Assembly: GCF_023078495.1 (NCBI RefSeq)
Contig: NZ_CP095742.1
Location: 1,736,001-1,800,000, forward strand
DNA: 64,000 nt
Source of the DNA: Luteibacter aegosomatissinici
Lineage (GTDB): Bacteria; Pseudomonadota; Gammaproteobacteria; Xanthomonadales; Rhodanobacteraceae
Reading direction: 5' to 3'
A program made the translations under genes and the position numbers. The notes under the pieces were generated by a model. That model worked only from the letters and a program-made list of their open reading frames with translations, had not been told where the DNA came from and did not search any database. Positions within the stretch are counted from its first letter, which is position 1. Every line of letters begins with the position of its first letter. Below, piece by piece: positions 17,885-26,213 of the stretch.

Positions 17885-20089
17885 ATGCGTGTACTTTTAA
17901 CTTCGTTTGTTCTCGCCGTCGCCGCCGGCGCAGTCGCTGCGCAGGAGGCTCCGCTGGTGGGCTTTGGCCCATCCGCCGCCGCTGCGGAACGCGGTATCGA
18001 GCAGCGCGTGGACGGCACCATCGCCAAAGCCGATCTGGATGGGTGGCTCAAACAGCTGACCTCCGCGCCCAACCATGTCGGCTCGCCGCACAACAAGGCG
18101 AATGCTGACTTCATCGCGGCCAGCCTGCGTAGCTGGGGCTGGGATGTGAAGGTGGAGCCGGTGCGTGTGCTTGTGGCGTATCCGACGACGCAGAAGCTGT
18201 CGCTGGTCGGCGGCGATCATTATGCCGCCGACTTCACGGAGCCTGAGGTGGCGGGCGATCCCGACACGGCCCATCGTGCAGGCGTCCTGCCTGGCATGGA
18301 GTCGTACAGCCCCGATGGCCGCGTCGATGCGCCGCTGGTGTTCGTCAACGAGGGGCTTGCACGGGACTACGATGAGCTCGATCGCCTTGGTGAATCGGTA
18401 AAGGGCAAAGTGGTCCTGGTGAAATCCAGCGGGGCCGGCCGTTGGGTGAAACCCCGCCTGGCCCAGCAGCACGGTGCCGTCGGTGTGGTGATCTATTCCG
18501 ATCCCGAGGCCGACGGTTTCCCGAAGGGCGATGTGTACCCCACGGGTGCCTGGCGCACGGATCGCACCGTGCAACGTGGCACGCTGGGGATCGATAGCGT
18601 GCTGGATGCCAAGGGGGCGAAGACCCTGCAAACGGAACACCACACGGCCGATCTGTCGATCCCGGTAGTCACGATCGGCTACGGCGACGCGGCGCATTTC
18701 CTGAGTGCGCTGGGCGGCAAGGCCGTACCGTTGCGGTGGCAGGGTGGTTTGCCGCTCACGTATCACGTCGGCGGCGATGCACCGGTGCACCTCGAAGTCG
18801 CTTCGCCGTGGGAATGGCGCACCCTCTACAACGTGGTGGCCACGCTCAAGGGCAGCACCTGGCCGGACGAATGGGTGATCCGCGGCGTGCATCACGATGC
18901 GTGGGTCTATGGCGCATGGGATCCGCTGGCGGGCACCACAGCGTTGCTCGCCGAGGCGAAGGCGCTTGGCGAACTCGCAAAGGCAGGGCAGCGGCCGAAG
19001 CGCACGCTCGTCTTCGCCAGCTGGGATGGCGAGGAGCTTGGCATCCTCGGCTCGAAGGCATGGGCGGAGCGCCACGCTGCCGAGCTTGCGACGCATGCGG
19101 TGTTCTATCTCAACAACGACACCACGGGGCGCGGTTTCCTTTCCGCCGGCGGCGATCCCTCGCTGGCCGCACTCATTGATGGCGTGGCCACTGACCTGCG
19201 TGATCCGGAAACCGGTGCGACGGTACAGGCCCGTCGGCTGGCGAAGCGCGCGGTGGATGCGGCGGAGAAGGGCAAGGACGCCGATGGCACGATCATCCCG
19301 GAACGCCTGGGTACCGGCTCCGATTACCTGCCGTTTGCCCACCGCTTCGGCGTGCCGTCGCTCCACGTGCGCTACGGTTACGACCGCGACGGCGACGAAG
19401 AGAGCGTGCCGATCTACCACTCGCTGTACGACACGTACACGCACTACCAGCGGTTTGGTGATCCGGGCCTGGCTTACGTGAGCCTGCTGGCTAAGACCAA
19501 TGCGCGTCTGGTGCTGCGCACCGCGAATGCCGACGCGCTGCCGTGGCGATACACGACCTTCGCGCAATCGTTAGGCAAGGATATCGACCGGCTACAGGCC
19601 GGTGCGTTGAAGGCGCACCAGGACGCGGCAAGGCACAACGCACTGGTTGACGCCGATGCCTATCGCCTTGCTTCCGTCGCGTATCGCCAACTGGCACCAC
19701 CGGCACGCATCGACGATCGCTGGCAGGCGCTGGACCTGTCCGGTTTGCAGGCAGCGCAGAAGGAACTGCTCGCCGTGGCCACTGCGTACGACGCCGCCGC
19801 TACCCGAGCAGGCGACCTGCCTGCGGCAAAGGCGGCCAGGGTCAACGCGGCACTTCGCGAATTCGCGACGGTATGGCTCCAGCCCGCTGGGCTACCGCAA
19901 CGCCCCTGGTACCGCCACCTCCTCCAGGCCCCCAGCCGCAAGGAAGGCGAAGAGGTTGCGCCACTCCCCGGCATCGGCGACGCCATCGGCGCAAAGGACT
20001 GGAAGCAGGCCGCGCAAGAAATCGCGCTGACCACGGAAGCAACTCGCAAGGCCACCGCGGTGCTAAAGAAAGCGACCACGCTCCTGTAG
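17885..20089 (+). CDS. exported M28 metallopeptidase, glutamate carboxypeptidase II-like
   Basis: A 734-aa secreted peptidase with signal peptide (MRVLLTSFVLAVAAGAVAAQ). The order is PA domain inserted in the M28 domain, then a C-terminal helical dimerisation domain, as in human PSMA/NAALADase. Di-zinc ligands are all visible: His in VHHDAW (near 335), Asp in GAWDPLAG (near 345), Glu-Glu in SWDGEELG (near 383), Asp in NNDTTG (near 412) and His in YHSLYDT (near 513). It should release C-terminal acidic or other residues from peptides in the periplasm. It starts 5 bp after the TonB receptor stop, so both are one operon. Confidence 0.9.
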   Translation: MRVLLTSFVLAVAAGAVAAQEAPLVGFGPSAAAAERGIEQRVDGTIAKADLDGWLKQLTSAPNHVGSPHNKANADFIAASLRSWGWDVKVEPVRVLVAYPTTQKLSLVGGDHYAADFTEPEVAGDPDTAHRAGVLPGMESYSPDGRVDAPLVFVNEGLARDYDELDRLGESVKGKVVLVKSSGAGRWVKPRLAQQHGAVGVVIYSDPEADGFPKGDVYPTGAWRTDRTVQRGTLGIDSVLDAKGAKTLQTEHHTADLSIPVVTIGYGDAAHFLSALGGKAVPLRWQGGLPLTYHVGGDAPVHLEVASPWEWRTLYNVVATLKGSTWPDEWVIRGVHHDAWVYGAWDPLAGTTALLAEAKALGELAKAGQRPKRTLVFASWDGEELGILGSKAWAERHAAELATHAVFYLNNDTTGRGFLSAGGDPSLAALIDGVATDLRDPETGATVQARRLAKRAVDAAEKGKDADGTIIPERLGTGSDYLPFAHRFGVPSLHVRYGYDRDGDEESVPIYHSLYDTYTHYQRFGDPGLAYVSLLAKTNARLVLRTANADALPWRYTTFAQSLGKDIDRLQAGALKAHQDAARHNALVDADAYRLASVAYRQLAPPARIDDRWQALDLSGLQAAQKELLAVATAYDAAATRAGDLPAAKAARVNAALREFATVWLQPAGLPQRPWYRHLLQAPSRKEGEEVAPLPGIGDAIGAKDWKQAAQEIALTTEATRKATAVLKKATTLL

Positions 20090-20140
20090 GGGCCAAAGCT
20101 TCTCGCGCCGACTTCACACCCACCGGCTATAGTCCGCCCC

Positions 20141-20803
20141 ATGACCGGACAGCCCAAACCCCACTGGTGGGCCCGGCGCTACGTCGAGGCCCGCCCCCGT
20201 TTGCTGGTAGGCGCTCTCGTCGCCGCCGTCACGATCGGCATCCTGGAGACGACACGCATCCCCCACGCGTTGTCGTTCATGCTGGGGTTTGACCTTGGCG
20301 CGCTGGTGTACCTGCTGCTGATCCTTCGCATCTTCGCCCACGCGGATAAGGCGACGATCGAGGCGCAGGCGAAGGCGCAGGATGTGGGGCGCTGGACCAC
20401 GCTGCTGGCGGGTGTGGTGCTATCGGCTGCGGTGCTCGTGGCGGTGAGCACGGAGCTGGAATCGGCGCAGAAGGGCGGGGCGATCGCTATCGCCGTGGCC
20501 GCCAGCACGATCATCCTGGCCTGGGCGTTCATGAATACGCTGTTCGCACTGCACTACGCGCACGGGTTCTACGGCAACTTTGGCGACAAGCACAAGGGCC
20601 TGGATTTTCCCGGTGACGAGGATCCGGACTACTGGGACTTCGCGTACTTCTCGTTCACCATCGGGATGACCTTCCAGGTTTCGGATGTGCAGATCTGCAC
20701 GCGGTACCTGCGGCGCATCGCGCTGATGCATAGCGCGATCGCGTTCTTCTTCAATGTGTTCATCATTGCGATCAGCGTGAATATTGCCGCCGGTAAAGCC
20801 TAG
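20141..20803 (+). CDS. DUF1345 family membrane protein
   Basis: A 220-aa inner-membrane protein with about five hydrophobic helices. The DUF1345 signature is present near the C-terminus: PDYWDFAYFSFTIGMTFQVSDVQ, followed by RRIALMHSAIAFFFNVFIIAISVN. The QVSDV motif and the fold recall ion-channel-like pore segments, but no function is established to my knowledge. It stands 51 bp after the peptidase and is convergent with the DMT exporter gene. Confidence 0.85.
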   Translation: MTGQPKPHWWARRYVEARPRLLVGALVAAVTIGILETTRIPHALSFMLGFDLGALVYLLLILRIFAHADKATIEAQAKAQDVGRWTTLLAGVVLSAAVLVAVSTELESAQKGGAIAIAVAASTIILAWAFMNTLFALHYAHGFYGNFGDKHKGLDFPGDEDPDYWDFAYFSFTIGMTFQVSDVQICTRYLRRIALMHSAIAFFFNVFIIAISVNIAAGKA

Positions 20804-20814
20804 GGTGGACCCAG

Positions 20815-21735
20815 TCAGCGACGGTGGGCGTGCAGGCAGGTGATCACGCTCAGGCCGACGCACGCCATGGCGATCCATTCGGTGAGGACAGGCACGCGCC
20901 ATTCCCAGAGGAACCCGTAGAGCAGCGCGAACAGGGTTTCGAACAGGATCATCTGGCCGACCAGGGTGAGCGGCAGCATGCGGCTCATGCGGTTCCAGAA
21001 GTTGTTGCCCAGGATCGATGCGAGCACGGCCATGCCGGCGCTGATCGCGGCGAAGCGCGTCCAGGCGACCACCGTATGCGCGGTGGTATCGAAGTACAAC
21101 GCCGCAGGCACCAGCAGCAGCGAAAGCGCACCGGTGACCAGGCCCGTGAGCAGGTTCCAGTCGTGGGCGGAGACATGCGGTAGCTCGTGCAGCCACCGTG
21201 CGTTGCGCAACGCATAGATCGTCCAGGAGACGAGTGCCGTGACAGCGCACAGAAACCCCACGGCCCGGCGCCATTCGAACGCGCCACCGCCGGCCAGCGC
21301 CTGGCCGCCGATGCAGAGGATGGCGATGGCACTGAACAGCAGCGATGGCGCGAGGCGTCGTAGCGGCACCGCACCCACGGCGCGGCTGCCCACCACGGTC
21401 ACCGCCACGGGCAGGAAGCCGATGACCAGCGAGGCCATGGCCACACCACCCCATTGCACGGCGGTGGCGAGCGCGATGTAGTAAATGATGTTTGCCAGCA
21501 GGCTGAGCCCGACGAGGGCACGCCAATGGCGTGGTTCCATCCACCCACGCAGCGCCGGCCAGCGCGGGACAAGCAGCACCGCGGAAACCACCCCGTAAAC
21601 AAGGTAACGCCCCGCAGCCAGTTGCAGGCCGGTGAAATCACGAGCGAGCTGCGGTGCGACGAACACCGTGCCCCAAAGTGCCCCGGCCACGATGCCGAAG
21701 AGGATGCCCAGGGTCAGGTTGGCCTTGCCGTCCAC
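20815..21735 (-). CDS. EamA/DMT family transporter
   Basis: A 306-aa protein with ten predicted membrane helices in two EamA repeats (LGILFGIVAGALWGTVFVAP in the first). The family exports metabolites or drugs by proton exchange. IIYYIALATAVQWGGVAMASLVIGFLP matches the repeat-1 signature. The AraC-type regulator lies 64 bp upstream on the same strand and may control it. Substrate unknown. Confidence 0.82.
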   Translation of the reverse strand: MDGKANLTLGILFGIVAGALWGTVFVAPQLARDFTGLQLAAGRYLVYGVVSAVLLVPRWPALRGWMEPRHWRALVGLSLLANIIYYIALATAVQWGGVAMASLVIGFLPVAVTVVGSRAVGAVPLRRLAPSLLFSAIAILCIGGQALAGGGAFEWRRAVGFLCAVTALVSWTIYALRNARWLHELPHVSAHDWNLLTGLVTGALSLLLVPAALYFDTTAHTVVAWTRFAAISAGMAVLASILGNNFWNRMSRMLPLTLVGQMILFETLFALLYGFLWEWRVPVLTEWIAMACVGLSVITCLHAHRR

Positions 21736-21799
21736 GCGGATTCCTTGAAGTACGCACCGCCATGATGGCAGCGCTACCGCGCCATGGGCTTGGCAGGGG

Positions 21800-22561
21800 C
21801 TACGGGATTTTTGTCGCCGCCTCGCGTTGCTGCCGGCGGTAGGCCGCGGGCGTCGTATCCATCGCGTCGCGCATCGCTCGGGTCATGGCGCTCTGGTCGC
21901 CGTAACCGACCTCGGTCGCGATCGTGGCGATAGGACGGTCGGAGCGCGCCAGCCACTCGCGGGCACGCGCGAGGCGCCGCTCGGCGAGCCACGCGCGAGG
22001 GGTCGTGCCGAGTTCGGCACGGAAGAGCTCGTGCACGCGGCTGGTACTGAGGTTGGCGTGCCGGGCCATGTCAGCCGCCGTCCATGGCAGGGCGAGCGCC
22101 TCTTCCACGGCGGCCAGCATGGCCTGTAGCCGGCTAAGCGGACGTGGCCGCTGGCGGCCCAGTGCATCCAGTAGCAGGGGTACCCAGCGCACGAGCTGAT
22201 CCGCTCCGTGCGTGCCCTCCTCGACCAGCAGGCGCATGTAGTCGACCAGCGCCACCGCGGGCGGTGCCATGGGTACGAAGGCCTCGCTGGCCAACCGATC
22301 GGCAAGGGCATCGGGGATATCGACCCCTGCCACATCGAGGACCAGCGACTGGTTGGGCCGGTCGCCGATGGTGGTATGCCACGCCTGGGTCGGTACGTAA
22401 GCTGCGCGCGCCACACCCAGGCGGCCTTCGCGGCCAGCGATGTCCAGGGTCAGCGACCCGCGGACGGGCAGCACCAGTTGCGCCCAGTCGTGGCGGTCGG
22501 TGCCGGTATCGCCGTCGTAACTACGCAGGCTGAGGTCCGGTTGGGCGGGGAAAGCGGCCAT
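21800..22561 (-). CDS. AraC-family transcriptional regulator
   Basis: A 253-aa regulator with an N-terminal cupin-like sensing region (LVLPVRGSLTLDIAGREG...YVPTQAWHTT) and a C-terminal double helix-turn-helix: WTAADMARHANLSTSRVHELF and PIATIATEVGYGDQSAMTRAMRDAM. Two other in-frame ATGs lie upstream (22570 and 22618); I use 22561 because the protein's folded part starts just after it, but 22570 is equally possible. It probably governs the downstream EamA exporter, with which it is co-directional. Confidence 0.82.
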   Translation of the reverse strand: MAAFPAQPDLSLRSYDGDTGTDRHDWAQLVLPVRGSLTLDIAGREGRLGVARAAYVPTQAWHTTIGDRPNQSLVLDVAGVDIPDALADRLASEAFVPMAPPAVALVDYMRLLVEEGTHGADQLVRWVPLLLDALGRQRPRPLSRLQAMLAAVEEALALPWTAADMARHANLSTSRVHELFRAELGTTPRAWLAERRLARAREWLARSDRPIATIATEVGYGDQSAMTRAMRDAMDTTPAAYRRQQREAATKIP

Positions 22562-22687
22562 GGAAGCCATTCTAAGCGCAGTTGCATGCCCATTTTTCTT
22601 ATTGACGCGTTGCGGCATTGGGGGGATCTTCCGTTCAGCCGTCCATACGGCAGGGCCTTTTCGGCCCGTAACAACGGGGGAATCACC

Positions 22688-23104
22688 ATGAATGTGCCAA
22701 CCTTCATCCGGGTGACGGGGGTCACCCTGGGCCTTGTTTTTGCCGCCAGCCCTGCCTTTGCGCGTGGCGACGAAACTCCGCCCGACAGCCTGTGCACCGT
22801 GCTGGGTACCGCCGCGCGTTACGTGGGTACCACGGTGACCGTGCGTGGCGTCGCCACCAGCGAGGGCAAGGTCGCCACGCTGGCCGATGCGACCTGCAAG
22901 GGCGGTGTCGCCCTGACCATCGATGATGGCAACGGCCGCAAGCGCGATGTATCCAGTTTCCGCCGGATCATCTCCGAGAAGAACGTCCGTGCGGATGCCA
23001 CGGTGTTCGGCCGCTTCACCTCCACCGGCGATGCCGCCGCGCCGTACGCGATCGATGTGTACAGCGTGCGCGACGTGGTGGAAGTGCCGGCCGACGGCAC
23101 CTGA
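22688..23104 (+). CDS. exported hypothetical protein, possible OB fold
   Basis: A 138-aa protein with a signal peptide (to about PAFARG), behind a GGGGGAA ribosome site. The mature part has CTVLGTAARYVGTTVTVRGVATSEGKVATLADATCKGGVALTID, reading like a small beta-barrel (OB-type) with two cysteines that could form a disulfide. ATVFGRFTST continues the strand pattern. This family occurs in Xanthomonadales as a stand-alone periplasmic protein. No function is known to me. Confidence 0.65.
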   Translation: MNVPTFIRVTGVTLGLVFAASPAFARGDETPPDSLCTVLGTAARYVGTTVTVRGVATSEGKVATLADATCKGGVALTIDDGNGRKRDVSSFRRIISEKNVRADATVFGRFTSTGDAAAPYAIDVYSVRDVVEVPADGT

Positions 23105-23113
23105 TTCACAGGG

Positions 23114-24298
23114 TTAGGCGGCCGGGCGGCGCCATGCCGCTGGCCGCCACGCGATAAGCAGCGCCACCACGATCAGTGGCAGGGTGCTCCATGCCAGCGC
23201 GCCTGCACCGGCGCGGTCCAGCACGGCGCCGCCTACGATGCCGCCCAAGGCCAGTGCCACGTTCCAGCCGGTGACCAATAGCGACTGCGCGACATCGGCC
23301 GATTCGCCTGCGTTGCGTGCCAGGGCGGTCTGCAACAGCGTGGGCGTGGCGCCGAAGCCCACTCCCCATACCGCCAGCGCCGCGACGAGCACCGGCAGTA
23401 CGTGCGGGAACATCGCGATGGCCAGCGCGGAGGCCAGGAAGCCGATGACACCGCCGACAACGAGCGCGCGCATGTGCGCATCACCGAACGCACCCGCGAG
23501 CCAGATGCCAGCGACCGACGCCAGCCCGAACACCAGCAGGTAGCGATCCACCGCGGCGCCGGCACCCGCCGTGGCCACGAGTGGCGCGATGTACGTGTAG
23601 ATGATGTTGTGCGCCAGGATGAAGACGAGCAGGGTGCCCAGCACCTGCGCGACACCCGGCAGGGCGATCACCTTGCGCAGGCGAAGCGGCCCAGGATTCG
23701 TTAGCCCAGGGTAATCCGGCAGCGCGAAACGCGCCCACGCGAAGAGGCCCACGCTGAAGGCCGACATGATGCCGAACGTGGCGCGCCAGCCGATGGCGTT
23801 GCCCAGCCAGGTGCCCGCGGGGATACCCAGCGACAGCGCCAGCGGTGCGCCGACCAGCGCCACCGCCATGGCCCGGCCTTGCCGTTCGCCAGGCACCATG
23901 CGCAGGGCATGCCCCGCCACCAGCGCCCAGAGCAGGCCGCCACTCACGCCGGCCACGAACCGCGCCGCCAGGATCAGCGTGTACGAGCCCGACAGTGCCG
24001 TGATCGTGTTCGCCACGGCGAAGCCGGCAATGGCCGTGAGCAAGAGCGGCCGCCGGTTGAAGCGCCGCGTGTGGGCGACCACGGGGATGGCCGCAAGCAC
24101 CGAACCCAGCGCATACACCGTCACCAGCTGGCCAATCAGCGCTTCACTCACGCCCAGGCTCGCGCTCATCGTGGGCAGGAGGCCGGCGGGCAGCGCCTCG
24201 GTGATGATCGTGATGAAACCCGCCGCGGCCAGGCACAGCAGGCCGGTCCAGGGGAAAACGTGGGGTACGGCCGTAGCCTCCCTCTGCATCCGGGTCAT
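23114..24298 (-). CDS. MFS transporter, DHA1 drug/sugar efflux type
   Basis: A 394-aa major facilitator with 12 predicted helices. RFNRRPLLLTAI after helix II is the MFS motif A region, and RFVAGVSGGLLWALVAG with WRATFGIMSAF in helices IV-V resembles AraJ/NepI-type efflux proteins. It starts at an ATG at 24298 (24289 is an alternative). It is divergent from a LysR gene with a short inverted repeat in the gap, a standard exporter-regulator arrangement. Substrate unknown. Confidence 0.85.
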   Translation of the reverse strand: MTRMQREATAVPHVFPWTGLLCLAAAGFITIITEALPAGLLPTMSASLGVSEALIGQLVTVYALGSVLAAIPVVAHTRRFNRRPLLLTAIAGFAVANTITALSGSYTLILAARFVAGVSGGLLWALVAGHALRMVPGERQGRAMAVALVGAPLALSLGIPAGTWLGNAIGWRATFGIMSAFSVGLFAWARFALPDYPGLTNPGPLRLRKVIALPGVAQVLGTLLVFILAHNIIYTYIAPLVATAGAGAAVDRYLLVFGLASVAGIWLAGAFGDAHMRALVVGGVIGFLASALAIAMFPHVLPVLVAALAVWGVGFGATPTLLQTALARNAGESADVAQSLLVTGWNVALALGGIVGGAVLDRAGAGALAWSTLPLIVVALLIAWRPAAWRRPAA

Positions 24299-24381
24299 CG
24301 GGAATCTCCATGAAAATCAATGGCAACGAGCATAGGTGGGATGCGATAGCGGATAAAGCCGGGTAGAGTTCGCCTCATAAG

Positions 24382-24395
24382 GGACAAAAATGTCC
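24382..24395. promoter_or_regulatory. small inverted repeat in MFS/LysR divergent promoter
   Basis: GGACA-AAAA-TGTCC, 18 bp before the LysR start codon. It is a plausible half-site pair for the LysR regulator but is short. Confidence 0.35.
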
Positions 24396-24412
24396 GCAAT
24401 CGGGAATCTGCT

Positions 24413-25339
24413 GTGGATAGCTTCGGCAGCCTGCACACCTTCGTCCGTGTCGCCGAGACGCGCAGCTTCGTTGATGCCGGCCGTGTGCTCGGCGTCTCCG
24501 CCGCGGCCGTGGGCAAGAGCGTCGCCCGCCTTGAGGCCTCCATGGGGGTGCGCCTGTTCCACCGCAGCACGCGCAGCGTCACCCTCACTGCGGAGGGGCA
24601 TTTGTTCCTCGCCCGCTGCCGACGGATTCTCGCGGAAGCGGAGGCCGCGAAAACCGAACTCTCCGAACGCGTGGGTAACCCGCAAGGGCGGTTGCGGGTG
24701 AGCCTGCCAACCGTCAACGATCTCGTCTTGCCGGTGCTCGCGGATTTCGTCGCGGCCTACCCCGATATCGTGCTCGATCTGGATTTCACCGACCGCATGG
24801 TGGATGTGATCGAGGAGGGTTTCGATGCCGTGCTGCGCGTGGGCGAGCCGGCCGACTCGCGGCTGGCGGGGCGTTACCTCGGTAGTTTCAATCGCTACCT
24901 CATTGCATCGCCCGCGTATCTCCGCGAACACGGCACGCCGCGCACACCTGCCGATCTCGTCAGGCACAAGTGCATGCACTACCGCTACCCAAGCACGGGC
25001 CGACTCGAGGTGTGGCCGCTGCGGGGTGGCGCGGAGTTGCGCCTGCCCGAATCACTCGTGTGCAACGATATCCAGAGCCGCGTGCACTTCGCCGCGCGTG
25101 GCCACGGCATCGCTTTCGTGCCCGATCATTCCGCCCGGCACGCGCTTGCGAATGGATCGGTGGTGACGCTGCTCGATGCCTACCTCGACGCGTCGAGCAG
25201 CTTCCATCTGCTGTGGCCGTCAGGCCGCCATGTGCTGCCCAAGCTTCGCGTATTCATCGATTTCTTCAGTGAACACATGTTTCCTGACGGCACGTTGCGC
25301 GGCGGAACGCCGCACATGCCCGATATCGCATCACGCTGA
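24413..25339 (+). CDS. LysR-family transcriptional regulator
   Basis: A 308-aa regulator beginning with GTG. The N-terminal HTH reads SFGSLHTFVRVAETRSFVDAGRVLGVSAAAVGKSVARLEASMGVRLFHRSTRSVTLT. The effector domain has DFTDRMVDVIEEGFDAVLRVGEPADSRL. It probably controls the divergent MFS gene, 114 bp away. The inducer is unknown. Confidence 0.87.
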   Translation: MDSFGSLHTFVRVAETRSFVDAGRVLGVSAAAVGKSVARLEASMGVRLFHRSTRSVTLTAEGHLFLARCRRILAEAEAAKTELSERVGNPQGRLRVSLPTVNDLVLPVLADFVAAYPDIVLDLDFTDRMVDVIEEGFDAVLRVGEPADSRLAGRYLGSFNRYLIASPAYLREHGTPRTPADLVRHKCMHYRYPSTGRLEVWPLRGGAELRLPESLVCNDIQSRVHFAARGHGIAFVPDHSARHALANGSVVTLLDAYLDASSSFHLLWPSGRHVLPKLRVFIDFFSEHMFPDGTLRGGTPHMPDIASR

Positions 25340-25401
25340 TGTCGTTGTGCGAGGCGTGCCCCTGCGGCAGCGGGCAAGGTAGGACGAGCGTGCAGGGTGG
25401 T

Positions 25402-26205
25402 TTAGACCAACTGGACTTCCACGCCTTGTTCGCGCAGCGCGTGGATGGCGTCCTTCGGGGCGCTGGTGTCGGTGATCACCACGTTGATGCCGCTGATGGG
25501 GGTGATGACGGCGAGGCTGCGCTGGCCGATCTTGCTGGCATCGAGCACGGCAACCACTTCGCGTGAGCACTTCACCATCAGTGCGTTGAGGCTGGCTTCC
25601 TGAGGATCGGGCGTGGTCACGCCCACCTTGGTATCCAGGCCATCCACGCCCAGGAACAGGCGATCGGCGGAGAGGCGGGCGAGGGCACGTTCGGCGTCCA
25701 TGCCCACCAGTGAATAGGACGTCTGCCGCAGCATGCCGCCCAGCATCATCACGCGCACCGTAGGCAGCCCACTGAGTTCCAGCGCGATATTCAACGCATT
25801 GGTGATAACCGTGAGCGAGCTCCACTTGCGCTGGCGGATGCAGCGGGCGATCTCCACGGTGGTGGAGCCGGAGTCCAGGATGATGGTTTCCCCATCGCCC
25901 ACCATGCGCGCCGCCGCGTCGCCGATGCGGCGCTTCTCCGCGAGCCGGCGGGTCTCCTTGATCAGCAGGGGCACATCCTGGGGCGAGGGTTCCGCTGGCA
26001 CGGCGCCGCCGTGCGAGCGCTTGGCTGAGCCGGCCAGTTCCAGGGCTTCCAGGTCGCCGCGAATCGTCACGGCGGAGACCGCATAGCGCGTGACCAGGTC
26101 ATCGACGGTAACCCGGCCTTCCTGTCGGAGGAGTTCGACGATGGCGCGCCGGCGCTCCTCGATCAGCAGTTTCTTCGGCGGCGCCTTGCCGCGTCGTTCG
26201 CTCAT
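25402..26205 (-). CDS. agaR: DeoR-family regulator of the sugar locus (AgaR-like)
   Basis: A 267-aa DeoR-type regulator. The winged helix spans RRAIVELLRQEGRVTVDDLVTRYAVSAVTIRGDLEALE, then SHGGAV, the family hallmark. The C-terminal DeoRC domain (GETIILDSGSTTVEIAR, ITNALNIALELSGLPTVRVMMLGG) binds a sugar phosphate that releases DNA. It is last in a three-gene minus-strand operon (8 bp from the amidohydrolase). The tandem TTTCGTT at 28388-28404 fits the CTTTC-type repeats described for AgaR, so I assign the AgaR role by context. GlpR- or LacR-like specificity is not excluded. Confidence 0.75.
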   Translation of the reverse strand: MSERRGKAPPKKLLIEERRRAIVELLRQEGRVTVDDLVTRYAVSAVTIRGDLEALELAGSAKRSHGGAVPAEPSPQDVPLLIKETRRLAEKRRIGDAAARMVGDGETIILDSGSTTVEIARCIRQRKWSSLTVITNALNIALELSGLPTVRVMMLGGMLRQTSYSLVGMDAERALARLSADRLFLGVDGLDTKVGVTTPDPQEASLNALMVKCSREVVAVLDASKIGQRSLAVITPISGINVVITDTSAPKDAIHALREQGVEVQLV

Positions 26206-26213
26206 TCGCTTTT

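Noticed and set aside
15471-17972. 833-aa open frame on the minus strand opposite the TonB receptor
   Set aside because: It mirrors the receptor gene in antisense, has Arg/Ala/Val/His-biased composition and no recognisable domain. High GC gives long antisense frames.
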